Origin: Lentisphaerae bacterium GWF2_49_21
Lineage (GTDB): Bacteria; Verrucomicrobiota; Lentisphaeria; Victivallales; GWF2-50-93
Direction: 5' to 3'
Assembly: GCA_001804805.1 (NCBI GenBank)
Contig: MHBH01000040.1
Location: 119,529-183,528, forward strand
Length of the DNA stretch: 64,000 bases
A program made the position numbers and the translations under genes. The notes beneath the pieces were generated by a model. That model had not been told where the DNA came from, searched no databases, and was given only the letters and a program-made list of their open reading frames with translations. Below are positions 17,731 to 26,949 of the stretch, one piece after another; position 1 is the stretch's first letter; every line of letters starts with the position of its first letter.

Positions 17731-18972
17731 ATGAACTTCTCAAGATATTTTCCCGGCAACCACATGTTCCGTGCCTTCAAGCACAGGAACTACAGGCTCT
17801 TCTTCGCAGGCCAGGGCGTCTCGCTGATGGGGACATGGATACAGCAGATCGCGGTCAGCTGGCTGGTCTACCAGCTTACAAATTCTGCGCTCCTCCTCGG
17901 AATAGCAGGCTTTGCATCACAGATACCGGTCTTCTTCCTTACACCTGTCGGCGGTGTCTTCGCCGACAGATGGAACCGGAGATGGATACTTCTCGTAACG
18001 CAGTTCATGTCGATGCTCCTCGCCTTCATGCTGACGTTTCTTTTCTTCAGGGGGGACATAATAGTATGGCAGGTCATCACCATCAGCTTCCTGCTTGGCT
18101 GCGTCAATGCATTTGACATGCCGGCAAGGCATTCATTTGTCAACGACATAGTTGCCGGCAGGAAGGACATAGGGAACGCCATAGCCCTCAATTCATTCCT
18201 CTTCAACAGCGCACGCCTGATCGGTCCCGCGATAGCTGGAATAATAATCGCAAGGAGCAGCGAAGGAGTCTGCTTCCTGATCAACGCCTTCAGCTTCATT
18301 GCCGTCCTTGCCGCGCTTTCAGCCATGGACACTGATGATATAAATATCCTGCAGCTGAAAAGGCAGCATCCGATAAAGGAGCTTATGCAGGGATTGAAAT
18401 ATGCGGCCGGGAACAGGAGGATAAGGAACATCCTCGCATTCGGACTTATGATAGGCCTTGTTGGAATGCCATATGCCGTGCTGATGCCGATATACGCGAG
18501 GGATGTCATGCATGGGAACGCGGCAACTCTCGGGTTCCTCACGGGGGCCGCCGGACTCGGTGCCCTCACAGGCGCATTGTTCCTCGCACGGAAGAAGGAC
18601 GTCGACGGGCTGGAGAAGATAATCTGCGCAACATGCATGATATTCGGCTCCGGGCTTATCCTGCTTTCATTCTCGGAAATCTTTGCGCTTTCGCTCGTGC
18701 TCATGTTCTTCTGCGGACTCGGCCTCATGCTGCAGATGTCCTCAAGCAATGTGACCCTGCAGACAATCGTGGACGATGACATGCGCGGAAGGATCATGAG
18801 CCTATATATCTTCGCCTTCATGGGATCCGCGCCGTTTGGTTCCCTCATCGCCGGAGCGACAGCACAAAGGATAGGTCTCCAGACCACCCTTATGATCAGC
18901 GGAATAATATGCATGCTGGCCGCCTGCATATTCTTCCTGGTGATGAAATCGGGGGAAGCAAAGCACAGATGA
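17731..18972 (+). CDS. MFS transporter, EntS-like exporter family
   Basis: The 413-residue protein has about 12 hydrophobic helices and the early motif of the MFS_3/EntS family (FRAFKHRNYRLFFAGQGVSLMGTWIQQIA). The loop 2-3 motif follows (GGVFADRWNRR, the MFS A motif with Asp and Arg). Related proteins export siderophores, drugs or unknown solutes; the substrate here cannot be read. Neither the ATG at 17731 nor the one at 17764 (MFRAFK) has a clear ribosome site. The second matches the family start better, and translation from nagA could carry over. Confidence 0.85.
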   Translation: MNFSRYFPGNHMFRAFKHRNYRLFFAGQGVSLMGTWIQQIAVSWLVYQLTNSALLLGIAGFASQIPVFFLTPVGGVFADRWNRRWILLVTQFMSMLLAFMLTFLFFRGDIIVWQVITISFLLGCVNAFDMPARHSFVNDIVAGRKDIGNAIALNSFLFNSARLIGPAIAGIIIARSSEGVCFLINAFSFIAVLAALSAMDTDDINILQLKRQHPIKELMQGLKYAAGNRRIRNILAFGLMIGLVGMPYAVLMPIYARDVMHGNAATLGFLTGAAGLGALTGALFLARKKDVDGLEKIICATCMIFGSGLILLSFSEIFALSLVLMFFCGLGLMLQMSSSNVTLQTIVDDDMRGRIMSLYIFAFMGSAPFGSLIAGATAQRIGLQTTLMISGIICMLAACIFFLVMKSGEAKHR

Positions 18973-19077
18973 CCCGGCTTCGCAAGGAAACTACGCCGCG
19001 GCAGGCAGAAGAGGGCAGTTCGGGAGTTCTAAAGTTCGGGAGTGCGGAAGTTGCTAGTATTGAAGAAGTAAATCAAA

Positions 19078-20220
19078 TCACAAATTTTCTTCCAACGCTT
19101 CAAGCAGTCGCGAGATGTCGCTGTCGGTATGGGCGGAATTCAGGGACAGCCTGAGCCTTGCCGATCCTTTTGGAACTGTCGGCGGCCGTATAGCGACCAC
19201 AAGCATTCCCTTCTCAAGAAGATTCCGTGAAATCCGCAGGACTTTTTCAGGATCGCCTGCAATTACAGGAATTATCGGAGTTGCCGTATTTCCGGTATCA
19301 AAGCCGATCCATCTTATTTCTTCCGCCAACTTCGCAGATTTGACAAGCAGATTCCTGCGGATTTCGCAGTATTCCTGGGACTGCACCAGATCGACTGCGG
19401 CATCTATTGCACCATAGGCTGCAGGTGGTAGCGCTGTTGAAAAAACGAATGTTCCGCACCTGTTGACGAGATATTCCTTCATCTCTTCTGAACATGCGAC
19501 ATAGGCGCCATATGAGCCCATGGCCTTGCTGAAAGTCCCCATCGAGATGTCAAGCCCCCCTGCTCCCGAAGCAAGTCCTTCGCCTTTGCAGCCGAAAACT
19601 CCGGTCGCATGCGCATCATCAAGGTAGAGCATCGCGCCATGTTCATGCGATATTTTCTTCAACGCCTGGACGTCGGCGAGATCACCGTCCATGCTGAACA
19701 CCGTATCACTTATGATGATTCGCCTCGAAGGCGAATCATTATGCATCAAAGCCTCAAGATGCTTCAAATCCAAATGCCGGTATCTTCTGAAGCCGGCGCC
19801 TGAGAGCTGGGCTCCGGAATTAAGGCTTGCATGGTTCAGCTTGTCGGCAAATATTGCGGAATCCCTGTCTGCGACAGCTGATATGGCGCCGATGTTCGCG
19901 AGGAAACCTGAACCGATAACCAGCGACGCCTCGCTTCCTTTCCACGCTGCAATCTTCCTTTCAAGTTCCATGTATGGCGGAAAAGTTCCGGTGACAAGAC
20001 GCGAGCCCTTTGAACCGGCGCCGTAGAGGTTCGTCCACCTGACGGCCGCCTCCTTGAGCTTCGGATGGTCTGACAGTGCAAGATAGTTGTTGGAGGAGAA
20101 ATCAATGCATTTCCTGCCGTCGACGATGCATTCCCTGGCGGAGACAGGGGCGACCGGGCGCAGCTTCCGCCGCAAGTTCCCGGCATCCGCCTTCTTCAGA
20201 AATTCCTTGACGAAATCCAT
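19078..20220 (-). CDS. bioF: 8-amino-7-oxononanoate synthase
   Basis: BioF condenses pimeloyl-ACP/CoA with alanine in biotin synthesis. The 380-residue, PLP-dependent protein shows FSSNNYLALSDHP, GAGSKGSRLVTGT, the aspartate and histidine that hold PLP (LYLDDAHATGVFG), and the Schiff-base lysine in GTFSKAMGSYGAY. An alternative would be glycine C-acetyltransferase, but the length, the motif DFSSNNYL and the presence of bioD in the region favour BioF. It is separate from bioD and convergent with the MFS gene. Confidence 0.88.
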   Translation of the reverse strand: MDFVKEFLKKADAGNLRRKLRPVAPVSARECIVDGRKCIDFSSNNYLALSDHPKLKEAAVRWTNLYGAGSKGSRLVTGTFPPYMELERKIAAWKGSEASLVIGSGFLANIGAISAVADRDSAIFADKLNHASLNSGAQLSGAGFRRYRHLDLKHLEALMHNDSPSRRIIISDTVFSMDGDLADVQALKKISHEHGAMLYLDDAHATGVFGCKGEGLASGAGGLDISMGTFSKAMGSYGAYVACSEEMKEYLVNRCGTFVFSTALPPAAYGAIDAAVDLVQSQEYCEIRRNLLVKSAKLAEEIRWIGFDTGNTATPIIPVIAGDPEKVLRISRNLLEKGMLVVAIRPPTVPKGSARLRLSLNSAHTDSDISRLLEALEENL

Positions 20221-20478
20221 GGTCGGAAAATTGCCTTCTATAAATAAATGACTTAAAGGACATCAAAGACACAAAGAAATATCAAACGCCAACAGCATAA
20301 TCAATATACACATAGCAACACATATCCTGAAATCTTCCCTGATTTCATGTTTTATACTTTCCACCGTGGCTGCGCCTGGGCGTAGCTCGAAGAAACCCTT
20401 ATGATCACCCGGCTTCGTTTACATGCTCTGACGAGCACGATACTACGCCGAGGCAGGCTTCACTCTTCGAGCGAAGCC

Positions 20479-20563
20479 TGGTGCGCGAGGGGGGATTTGA
20501 ACCCCCATGGGTTGCCCCACCAGATCCTAAGTCTGGCGCGTCTGCCAATTTCGCCACCCGCGC
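20479..20563 (-). tRNA. tRNA-Leu (anticodon UAG)
   Basis: Read on the minus strand, the acceptor stem GCGCGGG pairs with CTCGCGC (one G-U) and is followed by A and an encoded CCA. The anticodon stem CCAGA/TCTGG holds loop CTTAGGA, so the anticodon is TAG. A long variable arm (GGTGGGGCAACCCAT) marks a class II tRNA, and the T arm has GGTTCAAATCC. All this fits leucine. Confidence 0.95.
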
Positions 20564-20653
20564 ATGTCAACGCCCGCTACAACATTCAAAATCAGGTTTG
20601 CACCGGGCTTGAGGCTTGATAATTAATATGCATGGAGGTATATTTGCAAATAT

Positions 20654-22216
20654 ATGAAATTTAAAATAACCACCAAATTATTGACGGCTGCGTCGTTTCT
20701 CGTCTCCTTAAGCCTCTACTCCGGACCTACAATCACCTTGAAGAACATTTCCGAACAGGGCTTGAAGATCTACAATGAGAAGATGACTGCATATCCCGCC
20801 ATGGAAGTGCCGAAGTTCGAGAAGGAAGCCGAGGAGAAATATCCGCTCTACAAGGAAGGCGACGAAATTACGCTGAACACCATCCGCTCAGTCGTGAAAG
20901 GTAAGTTCTACAGCTATAATACCAAATACATCACAATAGGCTCCACGAACGTCCCTGTTGTAGATGTCGATTCGACCACCCTCGCCAAGTTCTCCAAGGA
21001 GGAGAACCAGAAGCTCCGCAATGTACATATCAAGATGGGCAAGGACGCCTACAATATCAAGAAGCTCGAGTTCAGGGAGAAGCTGCTCGAGGAAATATAT
21101 TCGCAATATCCGGCTTTGAACGCAGTCGAAACCGCAAGACTGTTCAAAAACATAGCCTCCAAGGATGCCAATACCAAATATTCGGAAGCATTCAGGAATT
21201 TCTATGACTCCTCCCTGCCGGTGAAAGGCACGCGCGATGACTTCATGAAACAGCTTACGGATGATTTCGCAAAAAAATATCCTGAACTTGCGCTTGATGA
21301 TGACATTTTCATCCTGAAGACCGAGAAGGAGGCCAATGAGAAAAGAGACCTGGAACTCAAGGCAAAGAGGCTTGCAAGGCTAAAGGAACGCATCCTCAAC
21401 CCGAAGGCCGCGACACCAGTCTTCGAACCTGACGGAGGAGTTTTCGAACCGACAAAGCCCCTGAAGATATCATGTTCCACCCAGGACGCCGAAATACGAT
21501 ATACTTTCGATGGCACAGAACCCAATGAGGATTCTCCGCTTTATACGGAACCGGTTGCCCTGCCCCACCCACTGGTTGTCAAGGCCAAAACTTTCCACAA
21601 GGAATTCAATGACAGCGATATCGCCGAAACCGGAGCCTGGGCCGGCGGTCTATACGCATCCTATTTCGAGACCATGACCTTCCGCGGCAAAACCTTTGAA
21701 AAGGTTGATCCATGCGTCAATTTCAACTGGGGAAATGCCGTCCCGACCTCGGATCTCCCCGGCGATCTGATCTCAATGATCTGGACCGGACAGATCACGC
21801 CAAAGACTTCTGAAACATATACAATACATCTCACCTGCGACGACGGCGCCAGGCTGTGGATAGGTGAAAAACTCATCATTGACGCCTGGAAGGAACAGCC
21901 CCCGACGGATTATGAGGCGACCATACTCTTCGAGGCAGGCAGGAAATATGATATCAAGCTGGCCCTTACCGAAGTCCAGGGGCAGATCACAGCCAAGCTC
22001 CAGTGGAGCAGTCCTAAGATCAAGCTGGAAGTCATACCTCAGGACTGCCTGATGCCGGAAGGCAAATATGTAAACGAAATGAAAACATGGAACAAACTTG
22101 AAAAGAATGAATATGTGAACCGGGCAAGGACCAAAAACCCGGGCAGCTACCTGGACAATTTCAGGCTTACTATCCGCGGCGGGCAGGAACGCTGGAACAA
22201 ACTCGGAATCAAATAA
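20654..22216 (+). CDS. Secreted PA14-domain protein with chitobiase-type C-terminal-like domain
   Basis: The 520-residue protein has a Sec signal peptide (MKFKITTKLLTAASFLVSLS). A helical, charged region (about 25-250) follows. Next is a domain like those at the C-terminus of chitobiases (about 255-335; ISCSTQDAEIRYTFDGTEPNEDS). A PA14 domain comes after it (about 335-475; GLYASYFE, YTIHLTCDDGARLWIGEKLI, LQWSSP). PA14 domains bind carbohydrate. It is probably an exported or surface protein acting on or holding polysaccharide. No catalytic module is visible. GGAGG lies 16 bp before the ATG, which is rather far. Confidence 0.8.
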   Translation: MKFKITTKLLTAASFLVSLSLYSGPTITLKNISEQGLKIYNEKMTAYPAMEVPKFEKEAEEKYPLYKEGDEITLNTIRSVVKGKFYSYNTKYITIGSTNVPVVDVDSTTLAKFSKEENQKLRNVHIKMGKDAYNIKKLEFREKLLEEIYSQYPALNAVETARLFKNIASKDANTKYSEAFRNFYDSSLPVKGTRDDFMKQLTDDFAKKYPELALDDDIFILKTEKEANEKRDLELKAKRLARLKERILNPKAATPVFEPDGGVFEPTKPLKISCSTQDAEIRYTFDGTEPNEDSPLYTEPVALPHPLVVKAKTFHKEFNDSDIAETGAWAGGLYASYFETMTFRGKTFEKVDPCVNFNWGNAVPTSDLPGDLISMIWTGQITPKTSETYTIHLTCDDGARLWIGEKLIIDAWKEQPPTDYEATILFEAGRKYDIKLALTEVQGQITAKLQWSSPKIKLEVIPQDCLMPEGKYVNEMKTWNKLEKNEYVNRARTKNPGSYLDNFRLTIRGGQERWNKLGIK

Positions 22217-22263
22217 ACGGAGCGCTGGCGTCTCGCCGGCATCAATTAACGGACGGTTTTTTT

Positions 22264-23049
22264 ATGGATGAGAATACTAAAAAATCAATAACGACAGCGC
22301 TGGTGATCCTTTTCCTGCTGATCATTGCCGTCGTCATATACTTCATGTTTTTCGCCAAGAAAAAAGTACAGGAGGTGGCACCGCCCCCTTCGACCACTGC
22401 TGCCACGAAAGTTGAAGCCCCGAAGAAACAGGAGCCGGAATTCATCGAAAAGATCGAGAATTACGACACCGGCGAACTGAGGGCGAAATATTTCGTCTAC
22501 AGGGTCAAGCCCGAGATAAAACACAAGGAATACAAGGAATACTACAAGAGCGGCAAGATAAAGATCGAGTGCACCTACAAGGACAATGTCATAGACAGCC
22601 CCTATTTTTACTGGTATGAGAACGGTGTCAAGGCCATGGAGGGCACTATGAAGAATGGACTCCAGGAAGGTGCTTTCCTTGAGAATCATCCTGATGGCAA
22701 AAGGAAACTTTCTTATTCTTACAAGAACGGCAGGCTTGACGGGAAATGGCAGGAGTTCTATGACGATGACAAATCAACATTGATGATCGAGAAGAACTAT
22801 AGCGCCGGGGAACTTTACGGCAATTTCCAATATGCCGCCCGTGACGGCAAGACAAAGATTTCAAAGGATAACGGTGCGGCTCCGACACCGCCCCCTCCGG
22901 CTCCAGCGACGGATAAGCCTGCAACAGACAAGCCCGCAGCCACCACTCCGACGGCAACGTCACCCTCGGCTCCAGTTGTCCCAGGCAAGCCGTCAACTCC
23001 AGCGTTCCCGCCAAAAATCCCACCATCCCCTGCCACTCCCGCAAAGTAA
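22264..23049 (+). CDS. Membrane-anchored MORN/YwqK-type repeat protein with proline-rich tail
   Basis: The 261-residue protein has one N-terminal membrane helix (ALVILFLLIIAVVIYFMFF, about 10-29), then repeated motifs of the MORN-variant kind: YDTGELRAKY, YYKSGKIKIECTYKDN, YENGVKAMEGTMKNG, HPDGKRKLSYSYKNG. The tail (about 205-261) is rich in Pro, Ala and Thr and probably unstructured or wall-spanning. Such repeats act as binding scaffolds; no enzyme activity is expected. It follows the PA14 gene by 47 bp, so the two may be expressed together. Confidence 0.7.
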   Translation: MDENTKKSITTALVILFLLIIAVVIYFMFFAKKKVQEVAPPPSTTAATKVEAPKKQEPEFIEKIENYDTGELRAKYFVYRVKPEIKHKEYKEYYKSGKIKIECTYKDNVIDSPYFYWYENGVKAMEGTMKNGLQEGAFLENHPDGKRKLSYSYKNGRLDGKWQEFYDDDKSTLMIEKNYSAGELYGNFQYAARDGKTKISKDNGAAPTPPPPAPATDKPATDKPAATTPTATSPSAPVVPGKPSTPAFPPKIPPSPATPAK

Positions 23050-23073
23050 TCGAAAATATTTCATTTTGGAACA

Positions 23074-23517
23074 ATGAAAGAGTTTACGATTTCAAGATAT
23101 AGGACCAACCTGAGCCATTCTTTACAGGCGAGTCAAATGGAACTTACAGACACACCAAAGTCCATCTGTGTTAAGGCGGCGGCCCAAGCCGCCTTAATAG
23201 TATTCGCTATCATATTCTTTTCTTTCGGCTTGAAAATATATTCAATCGGCGGTGGCGAAGTATGCCGAACATGTGAAGTCTATGGGGCGCCAATCGCAAG
23301 CCTTATGCGCAATGTCGGTTTTATCCTGCTATTGACACCTTTAACCTGGTCGCTGTTATCTATGTTCGCGGATAACATTTCCGAACAAAACATAAAGCTT
23401 AAGAAACATCTTCCACTGTCGGGAATTATGTTGATTATTATATTTACAACCTTGTTCCTCTACTCCTTAATATTTTTCGTGAGAAGCATTTCCATGCATG
23501 CTCATCTTGGAGGTTGA
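23074..23517 (+). CDS. Small membrane protein, three predicted helices
   Basis: The 147-residue protein has hydrophobic segments near 35-55 (AAQAALIVFAIIFFSFGL), 82-102 (LMRNVGFILLLTPLTWSLL) and 118-138 (LSGIMLIIIFTTLFLYSLIFF). A CRTC motif lies between the first two. I recognise no family. It starts 24 bp after the MORN-type gene and is probably in the same operon. It is convergent with miaB. Confidence 0.6.
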   Translation: MKEFTISRYRTNLSHSLQASQMELTDTPKSICVKAAAQAALIVFAIIFFSFGLKIYSIGGGEVCRTCEVYGAPIASLMRNVGFILLLTPLTWSLLSMFADNISEQNIKLKKHLPLSGIMLIIIFTTLFLYSLIFFVRSISMHAHLGG

Positions 23518-23542
23518 CAAATTATAAATTTCACTCTGAAAT

Positions 23543-24859
23543 TTATCCGAAGAGCGTCATTGCAGTTGCACGCGTGATCTTAAACTTAGCAAGATCGCCG
23601 ATTTTTATTCCCGGAACCGGATCAAAGACAACGACCTTGTTGGAATCGGAGCGTCCGCACCATCTGGTGGAATTGCGTTTGCTGACACCTTCGACAAGGA
23701 CTTCCACGTCTGCTCCGACGATTTTCCTATTGTGTTCCTCGGTAGTTCTTGCGAGATCCGCAAGGAGGATCTGGTTGCGCTCCTCCTTTATGGATTGCGG
23801 CACATCATCCTTCATCTCCGCGGCCTTTGTTCCGCTCCGAGTCGAATACTTGAAGATATAGGCGTTGTCATATTCAACCGCCTGCATGAGCTGCCGGGTG
23901 TCATTGAAATCAGCTTCTGTTTCGGTCGGGAATCCCACTATGATATCGGTTGAAAATGTTATTCCCGGGGCCTTTGCCTTCAGTGAATTTACGATTGAAA
24001 GATATTTCTCCGCAGTGTAATGGCGGTTCATGAGCTTCAGTATCCTGTCGGAACCTGACTGCATCGGGAGATGGACGTTCTTGCAGACCTTTTGGAGCAT
24101 GGCGACAGCGTCGATGAGCTTCTCATTGAAATACTGCGGATGAGGCGAAGTGAAGCGTATCCGGACAAGTCCTTCAATGGCGTTGAGCCTGGCGAGAAGT
24201 TCCGCAAATGGGGAACTTTCCGTAGGCTGCCCCCTTCCCTCAAGCCCATATGACGCGATATTCTGTCCGAGGAGGATGATTTCCCGGATCCCTGCATCGA
24301 CAAGTCTTCCGGCTTCAGCGATGATGTCCTCCATCGGCCTGCTTCTTTCATTGCCGCGGACATAGGGGACTATGCAGTAGCTGCAGAAACGGTTGCATCC
24401 GCGCATCACGGAAATATATGCGGAAATCTGGTTGTCGGAATAAAGATGGCCTGCAAGTCTTTCAATTATTTCCGAATCGGCGTCGATAGCCACGATATGC
24501 TTCCTCTTGGAGAGCACCGACGCAATTATTTCAGGAAGCCTGTGGAACTGTTCGGTGCCGGCGACGAAGTCGACATGGGGGATGTCTTCAATTATCTTCT
24601 CCTTCAGCCTTTGCGCCATGCATCCGAGCACGCCTATGATGATGTGCGGCTTCTCCTTTTTCAGCTTTATCAGGATGCCGACCTTGCCAAGAGCCTTCCT
24701 TTCCGCCTGGTCCCTGACGCTGCAGGTGTTGAAAAGCAAAATGTCAGCCTTCCCCTCCTCATTGACCATTTCGTATCCTGAAGCGATCAGGGCCGAAGCA
24801 GCGGCCTCGGAATCGCGTTCGTTCATCTGGCATCCATAAGTCTTTATATAGAATTTCAT
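23543..24859 (-). CDS. miaB: tRNA-2-methylthio-N6-dimethylallyladenosine synthase
   Basis: MiaB adds the methylthio group to i6A37 of tRNAs that read codons starting with U. The 438-residue protein has the UPF0004 domain (KFYIKTYGCQMNERDSE, with cluster-binding cysteines at Cys10, in FNTCSVRD and in GVLGCMAQR), the radical SAM motif GCNRFCSYCIVPYVRG, and a C-terminal TRAM domain (about 375-438; VLVEGVSKRNSTRWCGRSD). The frame is open to 24937, but the ATG at 24859 gives the normal N-terminus; its ribosome site is weak. Confidence 0.95.
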   Translation of the reverse strand: MKFYIKTYGCQMNERDSEAAASALIASGYEMVNEEGKADILLFNTCSVRDQAERKALGKVGILIKLKKEKPHIIIGVLGCMAQRLKEKIIEDIPHVDFVAGTEQFHRLPEIIASVLSKRKHIVAIDADSEIIERLAGHLYSDNQISAYISVMRGCNRFCSYCIVPYVRGNERSRPMEDIIAEAGRLVDAGIREIILLGQNIASYGLEGRGQPTESSPFAELLARLNAIEGLVRIRFTSPHPQYFNEKLIDAVAMLQKVCKNVHLPMQSGSDRILKLMNRHYTAEKYLSIVNSLKAKAPGITFSTDIIVGFPTETEADFNDTRQLMQAVEYDNAYIFKYSTRSGTKAAEMKDDVPQSIKEERNQILLADLARTTEEHNRKIVGADVEVLVEGVSKRNSTRWCGRSDSNKVVVFDPVPGIKIGDLAKFKITRATAMTLFG

Positions 24860-24948
24860 AGGCTGAAATATTCCGCACTTTTTTTGACATAAGAAGAAAA
24901 GACAATACAATATACGGGAAACATCCGGACTTTTCACGTGAACAGCTG

Positions 24949-25896
24949 ATGAAGAAGAAGAAAAAAAACATTATATCCATTTATCTTGAAGACTGGCTTT
25001 TCCTGTCACTTGATGGAATCGCAAGGCTGCTTCCTCTTGACATCTGCTACCGTCTCGCCACTTTCGTCGCAGGAATCGTGTACCGCCTTGATGCAAGGCA
25101 CAGGAAGCGTGTAATACAGCATCTCATGCACGCAGGCATTGCAAAGGACAGGCAGCAGGCCATCGCCATGGCGAAAAGGAATTTTGTCCATTTTGCGAAG
25201 TTCGCAGTTGAGTTCGCGAAAACCAGCCAGATTGTCACACCTGGGAACATCGGCGAGCATGTTAAATTCTCCGGATCAGAAAAATCGAAGGACCTTTTTT
25301 TCAGTCCAGGCAAATCATCCCAGGTCATAATCATCACTTCGCATATGGGCAACTGGGAACTTGCCGGAATGATATACACCATCTTCTCCGGGCTTCCCCT
25401 GCTCTCTGTAATGCGCCCTTTTGACAATCCCAGAATAAGCGCACGCATCAACAGCAGGCGCGAAAGACTGAACCACAGCGTATGTCCGAAGACCGGCGCA
25501 TTGAAATCCCTCTATGTCGCATTGAAGAAGGGAAGCTCGATCTCAATAGTCGCCGACCAGCACGCCGGCAGCTCCGAAGGTGTTGAGACAGTATTTTTCG
25601 GACATCCTGCCAGGACACATGCATCACCCGCCATCCTACATCTGAGGACGGGGATACCGATCCTGGTCGGAGCGACAGTCAAGGAAGCCGATGGTTTCAA
25701 ATACAATGTCATCTTGTCCGACCCGATAATCTACAAGCCTACCAAGGACAAGGCGGGCGATATCAGTGCAGTCGCCCAGCTCTACACCACGGAAATAGAA
25801 AAGACCGTAGCCGGATATCCCGAACAATGGATGTGGGCCCATCGCCGCTGGCTGGATATAAACAGGGAGAGGAAACAAGTGACCGGCAATCAGTGA
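24949..25896 (+). CDS. Lysophospholipid/lipid A acyltransferase (LpxL/HtrB family)
   Basis: The 315-residue protein has the family's catalytic H-x4-E motif (SHMGNWELAG), followed by VMRPFDNPRI, IVADQHAG and FFGHPARTHASPAIL. The C-terminus EQWMWAHRRW is typical of late lipid A acyltransferases. These enzymes add secondary acyl chains to lipid A at the inner membrane, which supports an LPS-type outer membrane. The N-terminal lysine run (MKKKKKN) followed by a hydrophobic segment would anchor it. The gene is divergent from miaB, with only about 90 bp between the starts. Confidence 0.88.
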   Translation: MKKKKKNIISIYLEDWLFLSLDGIARLLPLDICYRLATFVAGIVYRLDARHRKRVIQHLMHAGIAKDRQQAIAMAKRNFVHFAKFAVEFAKTSQIVTPGNIGEHVKFSGSEKSKDLFFSPGKSSQVIIITSHMGNWELAGMIYTIFSGLPLLSVMRPFDNPRISARINSRRERLNHSVCPKTGALKSLYVALKKGSSISIVADQHAGSSEGVETVFFGHPARTHASPAILHLRTGIPILVGATVKEADGFKYNVILSDPIIYKPTKDKAGDISAVAQLYTTEIEKTVAGYPEQWMWAHRRWLDINRERKQVTGNQ

Positions 25897-25914
25897 TCAG
25901 TAAACAGAAATCGG

Positions 25915-26040
25915 GTGTCAGTGGTCAGGTGTCAGTGGTCAGGTGTCAGTGGTCAGGTGTCAGTGGTCAGGTGTCAGCGGTCAGGTGTCAGCGGTCAGGT
26001 GTCAGCGGTCTGTCGTCAGTGGTCTGTCGTCAGTCGTCGG
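25915..26040. repeat. 14-bp minisatellite, nine units
   Basis: Nine head-to-tail units of GTGTCAGTGGTCAG fill exactly 126 bp. The first four are identical, then single-base changes accumulate toward the right (GTGTCAGCGGTCAG, TCGTCAGTGGTCTG), as expected for expansion from one end. The array lies in the 286-bp gap between the acyltransferase gene and rpe and starts 19 bp after the acyltransferase stop. Nothing else is visible in the gap. Confidence 0.95.
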
Positions 26041-26182
26041 CAGAAAATGTTTTAAGTTTAAATTGCCAGGCTTTAATCATAAGATTTTTTCAACATAAAA
26101 CTTAACACCTAAAACTTAAAACGAATTTCCAATTTCGGATTTCAAATATAGATTAGCAGGAAACTCAAAGGAAACTGATCTT

Positions 26183-26884
26183 ATGCAACGCTATCCGTTG
26201 AACAACCTTGATTCCAGGAGGCTGCTGGTCGCTCCTTCCATACTAGCCGCGAACTTTGCAGAACTCGGCAATGAGATCTCCAGAATTGAAAATGCCGGGG
26301 CCGACCTGGTCCATGTAGATGTCATGGACGGGCATTTCGTCCCCAACCTGACCATCGGCCCGCCTCTCGTACAGTCTATCAGGAAGCTTTCAAAACTTCC
26401 TTTCGATGTACATCTGATGCTCACAAATCCGAAGGCGTTCGTGAAGCCTTTTGCCGATGCAGGCGCGGACAACATAACATTCCATGTCGAATGCTCCGAC
26501 AATATTGAAGACACCATTCGCGAAATCCGCAGCTTCGGCTGTTCCGCCGGACTGTCTGTCAGGCCAAGGACATCCGCCGACAAGCTCATCCCCTATCTCG
26601 ACAAGATCGATTTGGTGCTCGTGATGACCGTTGAACCCGGATTCGGGGGGCAGAGTTTCATGGCCGACATGATGCCCAAGATAATAAGGATAAAGAGTGA
26701 AATCAGGAAGCTCAACAGGAACATACATCTCGAAGTCGACGGCGGGATTGATACAAAGACAGTTTTCATGGTCGCCGAAGCCGGCGCCAACATGATAGTT
26801 GCCGGGACTTCTGTCTTCCGTGCCGCCGAAGGTGCGGACGAGGCAATTAAAAAGCTCAAGTCCGCGCAGATAAAGCTCTCCTGA
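26183..26884 (+). CDS. rpe: Ribulose-phosphate 3-epimerase
   Basis: Rpe interconverts ribulose-5-phosphate and xylulose-5-phosphate in the pentose phosphate pathway. The 233-residue TIM barrel shows APSILAANFAELG, VDVMDGHFVPNLTIGP (metal ligands His and Asp), DVHLMLTNP, VMTVEPGFGGQSF and EVDGGID, all diagnostic. An extension of about ten residues (MQRYPLNNLD) precedes the usual start. It stands alone between repeats and a convergent gene. Confidence 0.95.
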   Translation: MQRYPLNNLDSRRLLVAPSILAANFAELGNEISRIENAGADLVHVDVMDGHFVPNLTIGPPLVQSIRKLSKLPFDVHLMLTNPKAFVKPFADAGADNITFHVECSDNIEDTIREIRSFGCSAGLSVRPRTSADKLIPYLDKIDLVLVMTVEPGFGGQSFMADMMPKIIRIKSEIRKLNRNIHLEVDGGIDTKTVFMVAEAGANMIVAGTSVFRAAEGADEAIKKLKSAQIKLS

Positions 26885-26949
26885 TCCAAATCAGCAAGCC
26901 AGACAAGCTGCACACTGGAACCAATGAAGCCGCGCCAATAGCCGCCCTT

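Noticed and set aside
17709..18116. A plus-strand frame overlapping the MFS gene
   Set aside because: It is a shifted frame of the MFS gene, which has clear transporter motifs in its own frame.
18973..19077. Short repeat AGTTCGGGAGT (twice) after the MFS gene as an attachment site
   Set aside because: The two 11-bp copies are only 16 bp apart, with no integrase and no tRNA end nearby.
20221..20478. Gap beside tRNA-Leu as an integration site
   Set aside because: No duplicated tRNA 3' end or integrase is present. Only weak inverted pieces (GGCGTAG/CTACGCC) are seen.
25915..26040. Minisatellite as CRISPR or as coding repeat
   Set aside because: The 14-bp units are contiguous without spacers, and the only frame through them is a shadow with no start signal.
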